A DNA stretch of 64,000 nt from JBDFMH01 sp047238125. GTDB taxonomy: Bacteria; Pseudomonadota; Alphaproteobacteria; Sphingomonadales; Sphingomonadaceae. The notes below the pieces were generated by a model. The model worked only from the letters and a program-made list of their open reading frames with translations, had not been told where the DNA came from and did not search any database. The stretch lies in NCBI RefSeq assembly GCF_047238125.1, contig NZ_JBDFMH010000001.1, positions 3,162,001-3,226,000 on the forward strand, written 5' to 3'. The position numbers and the translations under genes were made by a program. The number at the start of each line of letters is the position of its first letter. The stretch's first letter is position 1. Positions 34,490 through 41,762 of this stretch are shown here, one piece after another.

Positions 34490-34641
34490 GAGTCCTGCCG
34501 GCCACACCACAATCTCTCGCGTGCGCGCGCATCCCCGGACTCAATATGCAGTAGGCGTGCCGGAACGGGCCGCGAACGGTCCGCGCCGTTCACCCCCTGC
34601 CCGGCGGGCGGCGGAGCTTGACCGCGGAGTCGCGAGGACTC
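34490..34641. promoter_or_regulatory. Cluster of four GANTC (CcrM) methylation sites upstream of ccrM
   Basis: GANTC sites lie at 34490-34494, 34538-34542, 34627-34631 and 34637-34641. The last two are ten bases apart, 36-50 bases before the ccrM ATG. In Caulobacter, GANTC sites in the ccrM promoter region link its transcription to methylation state. I see no clear TTAA-N7-TTAA CtrA box here. Confidence 0.6.
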
Positions 34642-34676
34642 ACGCTGCCAGGCCAAGGGCGGTTCAGGGGGTTCGG

Positions 34677-35816
34677 ATGGGCGTTGTCCAACGCATCGGG
34701 GGCGGTCGGCCCGTGTGCGCGGCCGAACGGCCGGCGCTGGCGGTGCTGCCGCTCGACACTATCCTGATGGACGATTGCGTGGCGGCGATGCGGCGCCTGC
34801 CCGATCGGTCGATCGACATGATCTTCGCCGATCCGCCCTATAATCTCCAGCTGGGCGGCGACCTGTTCCGGCCCGAGGGCGGGCGCGTCGATGCAGTCGA
34901 CGATGCGTGGGACAAGTTCGCCAGCAACGAGGCCTACGATCGGTTCACCCGCGCCTGGCTGGCCGAGGCGAAGCGCGTGCTGAAGGACGATGGTACGCTG
35001 TGGGTGATCGGCAGCTATCACAACATTTTCCGCGTCGGCGCGGCGCTGCAGGATGAAGGCTTCTGGATCCTGAACGACATCGTGTGGCGCAAGGCGAACC
35101 CGATGCCCAACTTCAAGGGTACGCGCTTCACCAACGCGCACGAGACGATGATCTGGGCATCGAAGGGTGAGAAGGCGCGCTACACCTTCAACTATGCCAG
35201 CATGAAATCGCTGAACGACGATCTGCAGATGCGATCGGATTGGGTGCTGCCGATCTGCGGCGGGCAGGAACGGCTGAAGGACGATGACGGCCACAAGGCG
35301 CATCCGACCCAGAAGCCGGAAGCGCTGCTTTATCGCGTGCTGCTGGCCAGCACCCGGCCGGGCGATATCGTGCTGGATCCCTTCTTCGGCACGGGCACCA
35401 CCGGGGCGGTCGCGCGTCGGCTGCGGCGGCGCTGGATCGGGATCGAGCGCGAAGCGAAATATGTGCGCGTCGCCAACGAGCGCATCGCGGCGAGCCTGCC
35501 GTTGGACGAAAGCGCGATGGTAGTGATGCCGTCGAAGAAGGCGGCACCGCGAGTCGCGTTCGGCGTACTGGTGGAAACGGGGCTGTGCCCGGCCGGCACG
35601 CTGCTGACCGATGGCAAGCGCCGCTGGCAGGCCGAGGTGCATGCCGATGGCACGCTGACCTGCGGGCCGCAGTCCGGATCGATCCACAAGCTGGGCGCAC
35701 TGCTGCAGGGGCTGCCGTCGTGCAACGGTTGGAGCTTCTGGCATCTCGACGGCGCCGACGGGCTGGCCGAGATCGACGTGCTGCGCCAGCGCCATCTCGC
35801 CAGCGTGGCGGAATAG
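34677..35816 (+). CDS. ccrM: Cell-cycle-regulated adenine DNA methyltransferase (GANTC), CcrM type
   Basis: A 379-residue beta-class N6-adenine methylase: the catalytic DPPYNLQ (Asp52-Tyr55) comes before the SAM-binding DPFFGTGTTGAV (from Asp234). The C-terminal 90 residues (VLVETGLCPAGTLLTDG ... GWSFWHL) are the extra DNA-binding domain found in CcrM and absent from plain restriction-type methylases. No restriction partner is near, which supports an orphan cell-cycle role. I took the ATG at 34677; the upstream in-frame extension is Arg/Ala/Pro-rich and contains the GANTC cluster. folP follows on the same strand after 51 bases. Confidence 0.95.
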   Translation: MGVVQRIGGGRPVCAAERPALAVLPLDTILMDDCVAAMRRLPDRSIDMIFADPPYNLQLGGDLFRPEGGRVDAVDDAWDKFASNEAYDRFTRAWLAEAKRVLKDDGTLWVIGSYHNIFRVGAALQDEGFWILNDIVWRKANPMPNFKGTRFTNAHETMIWASKGEKARYTFNYASMKSLNDDLQMRSDWVLPICGGQERLKDDDGHKAHPTQKPEALLYRVLLASTRPGDIVLDPFFGTGTTGAVARRLRRRWIGIEREAKYVRVANERIAASLPLDESAMVVMPSKKAAPRVAFGVLVETGLCPAGTLLTDGKRRWQAEVHADGTLTCGPQSGSIHKLGALLQGLPSCNGWSFWHLDGADGLAEIDVLRQRHLASVAE

Positions 35817-35867
35817 GCGGTCGCCGGGCCAGGCGATTGCACGGCGCGGCGGTTAGCGGAGGATCCC

Positions 35868-36938
35868 ATGACGTTGTATCTTCGTCCGACCGGCTTCGTC
35901 GATGCGCCGTTCGGCCATGACGGGCAGGTGCTGCGGCTGGCGGGCGGGTTGGTCTGGTTCTCCGCGATCGAGCTTATCGAGCGCGAGGGCGGCCGGCGCA
36001 CGCGACAACAGTTGATCCCGATCGAGCGACTGGATGCCGAGTTGCCCGAGGCGGGGCGGGCGATCCTGGCGCGGATCACCGCACCGCGGGCGCCGCTGGC
36101 GATCGGGCCGCGCACCATCCGGTTCGATCAACCGCAGGTGATGGCGATCCTGAACCTGACGCCGGACAGCTTTTCCGACGGCGGAGACCTGCATCAGGAT
36201 CCGGCGGCGGCGGCGGAAGCAGGTGGCCGCTTGGCAGAGGCGGGTGCGGCGATCCTGGACGTGGGCGGCGAATCGACCCGGCCCGGGGCGACCACGATCT
36301 GGGAGCAGGACGAGATCGCACGCACCGTGCCCGCGATCGAACGGCTGGCGCGCGCCGGTACCGCAATCTCGATCGACACGCGCAAGGCTGCGGTGATGGA
36401 GTCTGCGCTCGCGGCGGGCGCCGGGCTGGTCAACGATGTGTCCGCGCTGCTGTGGGACGAGCGGAGCGTCGAGGTGGTCGCGCGCGCCGGCTGCCCGGTG
36501 GTGCTGATGCATCATCAGGGCACGCCGGCCACGATGCAGGCCGAGCCGCGCTATGCCGACGTGCTGCTGGACGTTCATGACTGGCTAGAGGCACGGATCG
36601 ACGCGGCCGTGGCGGCCGGCATCGATCGTGCCCGGATCCTGATCGATCCGGGCATCGGTTTCGGCAAGACGGTGCGGCACAATCTGGCGCTGCTGAACGG
36701 GCTTTCCTTGCTGCACGGCCTGGGCTGCCCGATCGTGCTGGGGGCAAGTCGCAAGCGCTTGATCGGCGCGCTTTCGAACGAGGCACCGGTGGATGCGCGG
36801 CTGGGCGGATCGGTGGCGCTGGCGCTGCTGGGCGCGGCCCAGGGGGTGCAGCTGCTGCGCGTGCACGATGTGGCCGAAACGGTGCAGGCGCTGCGCATCT
36901 GGCGTGGTCTGCGTGACGACGCGCTGTCCCCCGCCTGA
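35868..36938 (+). CDS. folP: Dihydropteroate synthase
   Basis: 356 residues. The TIM-barrel core starts near residue 88 with MAILNLTPDSFSDGG, then DVGGESTRPGA, ISIDTRKAAV, NDVSALL, DPGIGFGKT, and GASRKRLIG. It joins p-aminobenzoate to the pterin pyrophosphate in folate synthesis and is the sulfonamide target. The first 85 or so residues are an N-terminal extension beyond the E. coli length (282). GCGGAGGA lies well placed before the ATG. It ends seven bases before the convergent histidine kinase gene. Confidence 0.95.
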   Translation: MTLYLRPTGFVDAPFGHDGQVLRLAGGLVWFSAIELIEREGGRRTRQQLIPIERLDAELPEAGRAILARITAPRAPLAIGPRTIRFDQPQVMAILNLTPDSFSDGGDLHQDPAAAAEAGGRLAEAGAAILDVGGESTRPGATTIWEQDEIARTVPAIERLARAGTAISIDTRKAAVMESALAAGAGLVNDVSALLWDERSVEVVARAGCPVVLMHHQGTPATMQAEPRYADVLLDVHDWLEARIDAAVAAGIDRARILIDPGIGFGKTVRHNLALLNGLSLLHGLGCPIVLGASRKRLIGALSNEAPVDARLGGSVALALLGAAQGVQLLRVHDVAETVQALRIWRGLRDDALSPA

Positions 36939-36945
36939 TCGCGGA

Positions 36946-38091
36946 TCAGCCTTCCAGCAGTTCCGCAAGGGGCGCACGCAGTGTCCAGCCCAGGCCCGCG
37001 GCATCGTAGCGGATCTTGCCGACCCCGCCCATGTCGCGATCCAGGCGCGCGATCAGCCGGGTGCCGAAGCCGGTGCGCGCCGGTGTTTCGACCGGGGGGC
37101 CGCCGGTTTCCAGCCAGTCGATCACCAGAACCTCACCGACGCCGCTATCCTCGATCCGCCAGTTCAGGCTGACCCGCCCGGTTTCCACCGAAAGCGCACC
37201 ATATTTGACCGCATTGGTGCCGAGTTCGTGCAACATCAGCGCCAATGCGAGCGCCGCGCGCGGCGGCAGCGCCAGCGACGGTCCGTGCGCCTCGATTTGC
37301 CCGCGCTCATGCGCCAGCACATGGCGGGTCGCTTCCACGATCGCATCGATCGGGGCGGCGGTGCCGGGGCTGTGGCTCAACAGATCGTTGGCGGCAGCCA
37401 GCGTCATCAGTCGCGCCTGGATCGCGCCCAGCGCATCCTCCGAAGTTGCGGCGCCGCGCAGCGTGTGCAGCACGATCGACTGGACCACGGTGAGCAGATT
37501 CTTGATGCGGTGCTGCAGCTCCGCATTCAGCAGCTGCTGGTGCCGACCTTCCTCGCGCTGGGCCAGCGCCAGGCGGCGCAGCTCGAGCTGGGCGACGACC
37601 TGCCGGGCCAGCGCCTGCAGCGCGTCCTGCTGGCCCTTGTCGAGCGCGCGAGGTACCGTATCGATCACGCACAGCGTGCCCAGCGCATGGCCGCTGTCGG
37701 TAATCAGTGGCGCGCCGGCATAGAAGCGGATCTTCGGATCCCCGGTGACGAGCGGGTTCTGGGCGAAGCGCGGATCCTGTGTCGCATCGGGCACTTCAAG
37801 CAGCATTTGATCGACCAGCGCGTGCGCGCAGAATGCCTGGCTGCGCGGCGTTTCGCGCGCGGCCAGGCCATGGGCAGACTTGAACCACTGGCGATGATCG
37901 TCGACCAGGCTGACGAGCGCGATCGGCACGTGGCAGACTGCGGCGGCGATCGCGGTCAGATCATCGAACCCGGCTTCGGGGGGCGTGTCGAGGATGGCAT
38001 AGTCCGCCAGCGCGGCTAGGCGCTCCGCTTCCTCGCGTGGCGGGAGAGTTGGGGCGGATCCGGAAACCATCGTCGCCGCGTTGTTTCGCAT
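36946..38091 (-). CDS. GAF-domain HWE-type sensor histidine kinase
   Basis: 381 residues, no transmembrane segment. A GAF domain covers about residues 29-172 (ILDTPPEAGFDDLTAIAA ... FYAGAPLITDSGHALGTLCVID). The H-box is ELQHRIKNLLTVVQS with phospho-acceptor His194. The ATPase part has LHELGTNAVKYGALS and WLETGGPPV, the HWE features. Such soluble kinases are abundant in sphingomonads and often feed the PhyR general stress pathway; no response regulator or sigma factor is next to it. I chose the ATG at 38091; a second at 38070 would shorten the leader. Confidence 0.9.
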   Translation of the reverse strand: MRNNAATMVSGSAPTLPPREEAERLAALADYAILDTPPEAGFDDLTAIAAAVCHVPIALVSLVDDHRQWFKSAHGLAARETPRSQAFCAHALVDQMLLEVPDATQDPRFAQNPLVTGDPKIRFYAGAPLITDSGHALGTLCVIDTVPRALDKGQQDALQALARQVVAQLELRRLALAQREEGRHQQLLNAELQHRIKNLLTVVQSIVLHTLRGAATSEDALGAIQARLMTLAAANDLLSHSPGTAAPIDAIVEATRHVLAHERGQIEAHGPSLALPPRAALALALMLHELGTNAVKYGALSVETGRVSLNWRIEDSGVGEVLVIDWLETGGPPVETPARTGFGTRLIARLDRDMGGVGKIRYDAAGLGWTLRAPLAELLEG

Positions 38092-38110
38092 CAATTGCGG
38101 TAAGGGCAAG

Positions 38111-38869
38111 TCACAATGTGTAGCCGCCGTCGCTGTTAAACACGGTTCCGGTAATATTGGCGCACGAATCGGACAGCAGGAACGCGATTTGTCCGGCAAT
38201 CTCGTTGGCAGTCGCGAACCGGCCGAGCGGAGTCGCCATTCGCGCCATGGCGGCAAAGGCGGCGGCCTCGCCATCCTTTTCCGCCAGATCGCGGAAGAAC
38301 GGAACCGCCTGCCAGATCGGCGTCTCGACACCGCCGGGGGCGATGGCGTTGACGCGCAGACCTTGCGCCGCCCCTTCCTTCGCAGCGACGCGGGCGAGCT
38401 GGATCACGCCGGCCTTCGAGGCCGCATAGGCAGCAATGCCAGGTTCGGCCTTCAAACCCGCGGCAGAGGCGACCACGACGATCGCCCCGGCACGGCCGCG
38501 CATCGCCACCATCGCCGCGCGCAGCGTCAGGAAGGCACCGTCCAAGTTGACCGCCATCACCCGTCGCCAATCGGCCAGCGCCAGATCGTGGATGGCGCCT
38601 GATGCAGCGACGCCGGCGTTGACGACGGCGAGATCGAGCCCGGCGAGCTCGGGGGCAAGCTCGCGCCAGAGCGCCTCGTCGGTCACGTCGCCCGGCACGG
38701 CTTCAACGATCTCACCAAGCTCGCCATAGGCGCGCGCCAGCGCATCGGCGTCGATGTCGGTGAGGATCAGGCGGGCGGCGCCACCGGCCGCAAGCCGCCG
38801 GGCTGTGGCGAGGCCAATGCCTGATGCGGCACCGGTGACGAGTGCCTTGCAGCCCCCGAATTCAGCCAT
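38111..38869 (-). CDS. Short-chain dehydrogenase/reductase (classical SDR)
   Basis: A 252-residue oxidoreductase with the cofactor loop TGAASGIG (residues 12-19), NAGVAASG, and the Ser135-Tyr148-Lys152 triad (YAASK). LTDIDAD after the second strand places an Asp where NAD-preferring members have it. The end SDSCANITGTVFNSDGGYTL is typical. The substrate is not evident. It lies 19 bases upstream of the histidine kinase gene on the same strand, so both may be co-transcribed. Confidence 0.92.
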   Translation of the reverse strand: MAEFGGCKALVTGAASGIGLATARRLAAGGAARLILTDIDADALARAYGELGEIVEAVPGDVTDEALWRELAPELAGLDLAVVNAGVAASGAIHDLALADWRRVMAVNLDGAFLTLRAAMVAMRGRAGAIVVVASAAGLKAEPGIAAYAASKAGVIQLARVAAKEGAAQGLRVNAIAPGGVETPIWQAVPFFRDLAEKDGEAAAFAAMARMATPLGRFATANEIAGQIAFLLSDSCANITGTVFNSDGGYTL

Positions 38870-38973
38870 CGTCCGCTTGCCTCCCACCGCCGGTCTACGC
38901 GGCTGTGTTCCCAGAGACAATCGAACTCCTGCGGTTGGCGTCGCACGCCACCTATCGTCGAATTCTACGAACT

Positions 38974-38987
38974 ACTGGCGCGCCAGT
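38974..38987. promoter_or_regulatory. 14-bp perfect palindrome in an intergenic region
   Basis: ACTGGCGCGCCAGT lies 105 bases before the SDR start and 138 bases before the small peptide gene start. It could be an operator for either divergent gene; no regulator is assigned. Confidence 0.3.
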
Positions 38988-39056
38988 CGACAAAATCCGT
39001 CGCGACTTAAGGGGAATTCGAAGCTGCCGCCCTCGAAAACGGCCTCATCTCTGAAT

Positions 39057-39072
39057 TGGCACGGCTCCTGCA
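39057..39072 (+). promoter_or_regulatory. Sigma-54-like -24/-12 promoter candidate
   Basis: TGGCACGGCTCCTGCA matches the RpoN consensus TGGCAC-N5-TTGCA except for one T-to-C, with the GG and GC doublets correctly spaced. It predicts a transcript start about 40 bases before the 47-residue peptide gene. One match of this quality can occur by chance. Confidence 0.4.
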
Positions 39073-39125
39073 ATTCTCTTCGCATACCGCCACAACGGCG
39101 GAAGCCAAGGTTCAGGAGACTTCAG

Positions 39126-39269
39126 ATGACCAAGCTCGATATCGCCACCGTCCGCCGTACCGCCCTTTCGGCCGTGGCCGCGCTGGTACTGTCCACCACC
39201 TGCGTCGTCGCCGCGGTCGGCCCGGCACGGGCCGCCGAAACCGGCGTCACTGTCGGCCAGCGCGTCTGA
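39126..39269 (+). CDS. 47-residue secreted peptide, unknown function
   Basis: A short gene with a strong ribosome site (AGGAG seven bases before the ATG). The N-terminus is basic (RRTALS), then a hydrophobic core ALSAVAALVLSTTCVVAAVG and the signal peptidase site PARA-AET. Cleavage there would release only about eleven residues (AETGVTVGQRV). No family or function is known to me. It stops three bases before the convergent hydrolase gene. Reasons to believe it: the ribosome site, the clean signal peptide and the promoter-like sequence upstream. The product could also stay uncleaved as a membrane micropeptide. Confidence 0.6.
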   Translation: MTKLDIATVRRTALSAVAALVLSTTCVVAAVGPARAAETGVTVGQRV

Positions 39270-39272
39270 CGA

Positions 39273-39923
39273 TCAGATCAGGCGGGCGGGCTCCATCAAC
39301 AACGCCTGCACGTCGCCCGGACCGCCACGATGGGGTACGCCGCGCTCGGCCACGCCGATCAGGCGATCGAGCAGGCGTTGCCCGTCATCCCACCAGCCAA
39401 GCCCGCTGGCCGCGTTTATATGGCCGAGATGGCCGGCATTCTCGAAATGCGCGCCCCAATCCCGCGCCATATCGAACGCGCGCTGCGTGCCGCAATAAGG
39501 GTCGTCCTCGCTGGCAACCAGGATCGCTGGGAAGGGCAGGATGGTGCGCGGCGCCGGGCCGAAGGCGGCAATCTCCTCGCACGCATCGGCGCGATCCACA
39601 TCGGGCGGCGCGACCAGCAGCGCACCTGCCACCGGCCATCCCCAAGGCTGGCCGGCAAGCTCCGCCCACCAGGCCACTGCCAGGCAACCGAGCGAATGCG
39701 CGACCAGGATGATCGGCGCCTGCGAAGTGCGGATCGCCTGATCGAGCCGCGTGACCCAGGCGTTGCGCCGCGGCGCGCTCCACTGGCCGAGATCGGCGCG
39801 TGCGCAATCGCTGCGCGACTGTTCCCACAGGGTCTGCCAGTGCGCCGGCCCCGAGCCGTTCAGTCCCGGGACGGTGAGGATCAGCGGCTGCCTGCCGCCA
39901 TCCAGGGAAACCGAACGCGCCAT
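39273..39923 (-). CDS. RBBP9/YdeN-family serine alpha/beta hydrolase
   Basis: 216 residues. TVPGLNGSGPAHWQTLWE is the hallmark opening of this small hydrolase family, Ser77 in AHSLGCL is the nucleophile, and LVASEDDPYC and AGHLGHINAASGLG supply the Asp and His of the triad. It would hydrolyse an ester or amide; substrates are unknown for most members. I preferred the ATG at 39923 because AGGAGA lies seven bases before it, while the upstream in-frame ATG at 39941 overlaps that same ribosome site. Confidence 0.88.
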   Translation of the reverse strand: MARSVSLDGGRQPLILTVPGLNGSGPAHWQTLWEQSRSDCARADLGQWSAPRRNAWVTRLDQAIRTSQAPIILVAHSLGCLAVAWWAELAGQPWGWPVAGALLVAPPDVDRADACEEIAAFGPAPRTILPFPAILVASEDDPYCGTQRAFDMARDWGAHFENAGHLGHINAASGLGWWDDGQRLLDRLIGVAERGVPHRGGPGDVQALLMEPARLI

Positions 39924-40065
39924 GCCGCAGTCTCCTCGCATGATCGAATCACCGGCACATGCCGGCACCCGATCAATCGAAGAGTATCTCTATCGTTCCG
40001 CTGGACAACAGCTGAATCGTCAAAGCGCGGTTTTCGAGCGCCAGATTGCTGCTAGATGAACAGGC

Positions 40066-40839
40066 ATGGCAAAAAGTCTTCGCGCGGATCAGTCGCTCGT
40101 CGAGCGTGGGCTGGTGGAAAGCCGCGCGCGGGCCCAGGCTCTGATCCTTGCCGGCCTGGTCTTCAGCGGCGAGGCCAAGGTGCTGAAGGCAGGTCAGCCG
40201 GTAGCGGCCGATGCGCCGCTCGACGTGCGTGGACGCGATCATCCCTGGGTTTCGCGGGGCGGGCTGAAGCTGGCCCACGGCATCGCCCGGTTCGGCTGGA
40301 GCCCGGCGGGCGTCGTTGCGATCGATGTCGGATCGTCGACCGGCGGCTTCACCGATGTGCTGCTGGCTGGCGGCGCCGCGCTGGTCCATGCCGTCGATAG
40401 CGGCACCAACCAGCTTGCCTGGAAGCTGCGCCAGGACGATCGCGTGCATGTGCTGGAACAGACCAATGCGCGCCACCTGACTGCGGCCGAGATTCCTGAT
40501 CCGGTCGACTGGATCGTCTGCGATGCCAGTTTCATCGGGCTGGCGAAGGTGCTCGAGCGGCCCCTGTCATTCGCCAAGCCGGAGGCGCGGCTGATCGCAC
40601 TGATCAAGCCGCAGTTCGAAGCGGGGCGCGGCGAGGTGGGCAAGGGCGGGGTGGTGCGCGATGCCGCCGTACACCAGCGGGTCTGCGACGAAGTCGCGGC
40701 ATGGCTCTCCGATCAGGGCTGGCAGGTTGCCGGGATCGTCGAGAGCCCGATCACCGGGCCGGAAGGCAATGTCGAATTCCTGATCGGGGCAATGCGGGCT
40801 GCAGGCTTCACTCCCGCGCCCGATCCTCCAGCCAGTTGA
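40066..40839 (+). CDS. tlyA: TlyA-family rRNA 2'-O-methyltransferase
   Basis: 257 residues. An N-terminal S4-like RNA-binding domain (LRADQSLVERGLVESRARAQALI) is followed by a FtsJ-like methylase: SRGGLKLAHGIARF, AIDVGSSTGGFTDVLL (SAM loop), VDSGTNQLAWKLRQD, and LIALIKPQFEAG. TlyA methylates C1409 of 16S rRNA (and C1920 of 23S in some forms), affecting ribosome assembly and capreomycin sensitivity. Its last 32 bases overlap the end of the convergent acetyltransferase gene. Confidence 0.93.
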   Translation: MAKSLRADQSLVERGLVESRARAQALILAGLVFSGEAKVLKAGQPVAADAPLDVRGRDHPWVSRGGLKLAHGIARFGWSPAGVVAIDVGSSTGGFTDVLLAGGAALVHAVDSGTNQLAWKLRQDDRVHVLEQTNARHLTAAEIPDPVDWIVCDASFIGLAKVLERPLSFAKPEARLIALIKPQFEAGRGEVGKGGVVRDAAVHQRVCDEVAAWLSDQGWQVAGIVESPITGPEGNVEFLIGAMRAAGFTPAPDPPAS

Positions 40840-41620
40840 TCGCGAACGCCAGCATCGGCCGCGCATCGACCAGCAGCGAGGGCGCGTGTCCGATCAGGCC
40901 TTGTCGCCCGCCGCCGCCGGCGACGAAATCGGTCACGATCCGCTCGATATAGTCCTCCGGCAGGCCGTCGATCACCGGCTCGGTGGTGTCATATTCCTCG
41001 ATCATCCGCCACTGCACGCCATCCGCAGTAGCGAACGGCGTCTCCAGCCGCACGATCGCCTTGCCCGGCAGATCGGCCAGATGATCGGCGTGGTGGACCA
41101 GCGTCATCGTATCCCAGGGCGCGCCGATCATCAGCACGCGGCCATCCGTTTCGACCAGACGGGCCAGCGGGCTGCCGGGGCCGTAGCCATAATCGATCGG
41201 ATGATCGCGCGTCAGCCAATCCGCCAGCCGCCCGATCGCGACGCAGGACGCGCCCGGATTGGCGCTGCGCAATGCCCCCGGGGTGGTGCGCAGGAACTCG
41301 ACGATCGCACCGTTGCGGCGGGCCGCGCGCGACCTGCCGGGGTCGAAGGCGGGCACGTGCGCGCGCCATTGCGGGAGGACATGACCCGCCTCGTCGGTCA
41401 AGTCGTCATGCGGGCTGTCCCAATCGGTATAGGCCATCACCGTTCCGTCATCGCCAACGACCGTGCGGATCGCATCGATCAGCGCATCCGGGCCGTTGAG
41501 CAGGGCCCCGACCATGCGCATGGCGGCATGGATCATCACGGTATCGCCGCGGCATAGCCCGATCGCGGACAGGTCGGCAGCCAGGCGATCACGGGTCAGC
41601 AGCGCATCGGGTTCAGTCAT
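40808..41620 (-). CDS. AAC(3)-like aminoglycoside N-acetyltransferase family protein
   Basis: 270 residues, close to AAC(3)-IV length. It has VMIHAAMRMVGALLNGPDALIDAIRTVVGDDGTVMAYTDWD, FRTTPGALRSANPGASCVAIGRLADWLT-like blocks and MIGAPWDTMTLVHHADHL, the segment carrying the family's active-site histidine. Members acetylate the 3-amino group of aminoglycosides with acetyl-CoA; some chromosomal homologues act on other amines. No mobile element flanks the gene, so it appears intrinsic. The ATG at 41620 is chosen because the longer frame upstream runs into the divergent receptor gene's leader. Confidence 0.87.
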   Translation of the reverse strand: MTEPDALLTRDRLAADLSAIGLCRGDTVMIHAAMRMVGALLNGPDALIDAIRTVVGDDGTVMAYTDWDSPHDDLTDEAGHVLPQWRAHVPAFDPGRSRAARRNGAIVEFLRTTPGALRSANPGASCVAIGRLADWLTRDHPIDYGYGPGSPLARLVETDGRVLMIGAPWDTMTLVHHADHLADLPGKAIVRLETPFATADGVQWRMIEEYDTTEPVIDGLPEDYIERIVTDFVAGGGGRQGLIGHAPSLLVDARPMLAFAINWLEDRARE

Positions 41621-41762
41621 GCGGCATGTTCTGATCCGGCCTGGGCGAGCGATCAACTGCCCGTTCGTCGACGGCGGCACGCGGTTCGTCGGAAGATCGA
41701 GCGCCGATCCCGGTTTATCGATCCGCGACGGCCGTTGCGCGATGGCGTGCCACAAGCGCCGG

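Noticed and set aside
34428..34676. N-terminal extension of CcrM by 83 codons
   Set aside because: Arg/Ala/Pro-rich, beyond the known length of CcrM, and it contains the GANTC cluster expected in a regulatory region.
38754..39125. Longer version of the 47-residue peptide starting inside the SDR gene
   Set aside because: The extension is antisense to the SDR start and would bury the ribosome site and signal peptide inside the protein.
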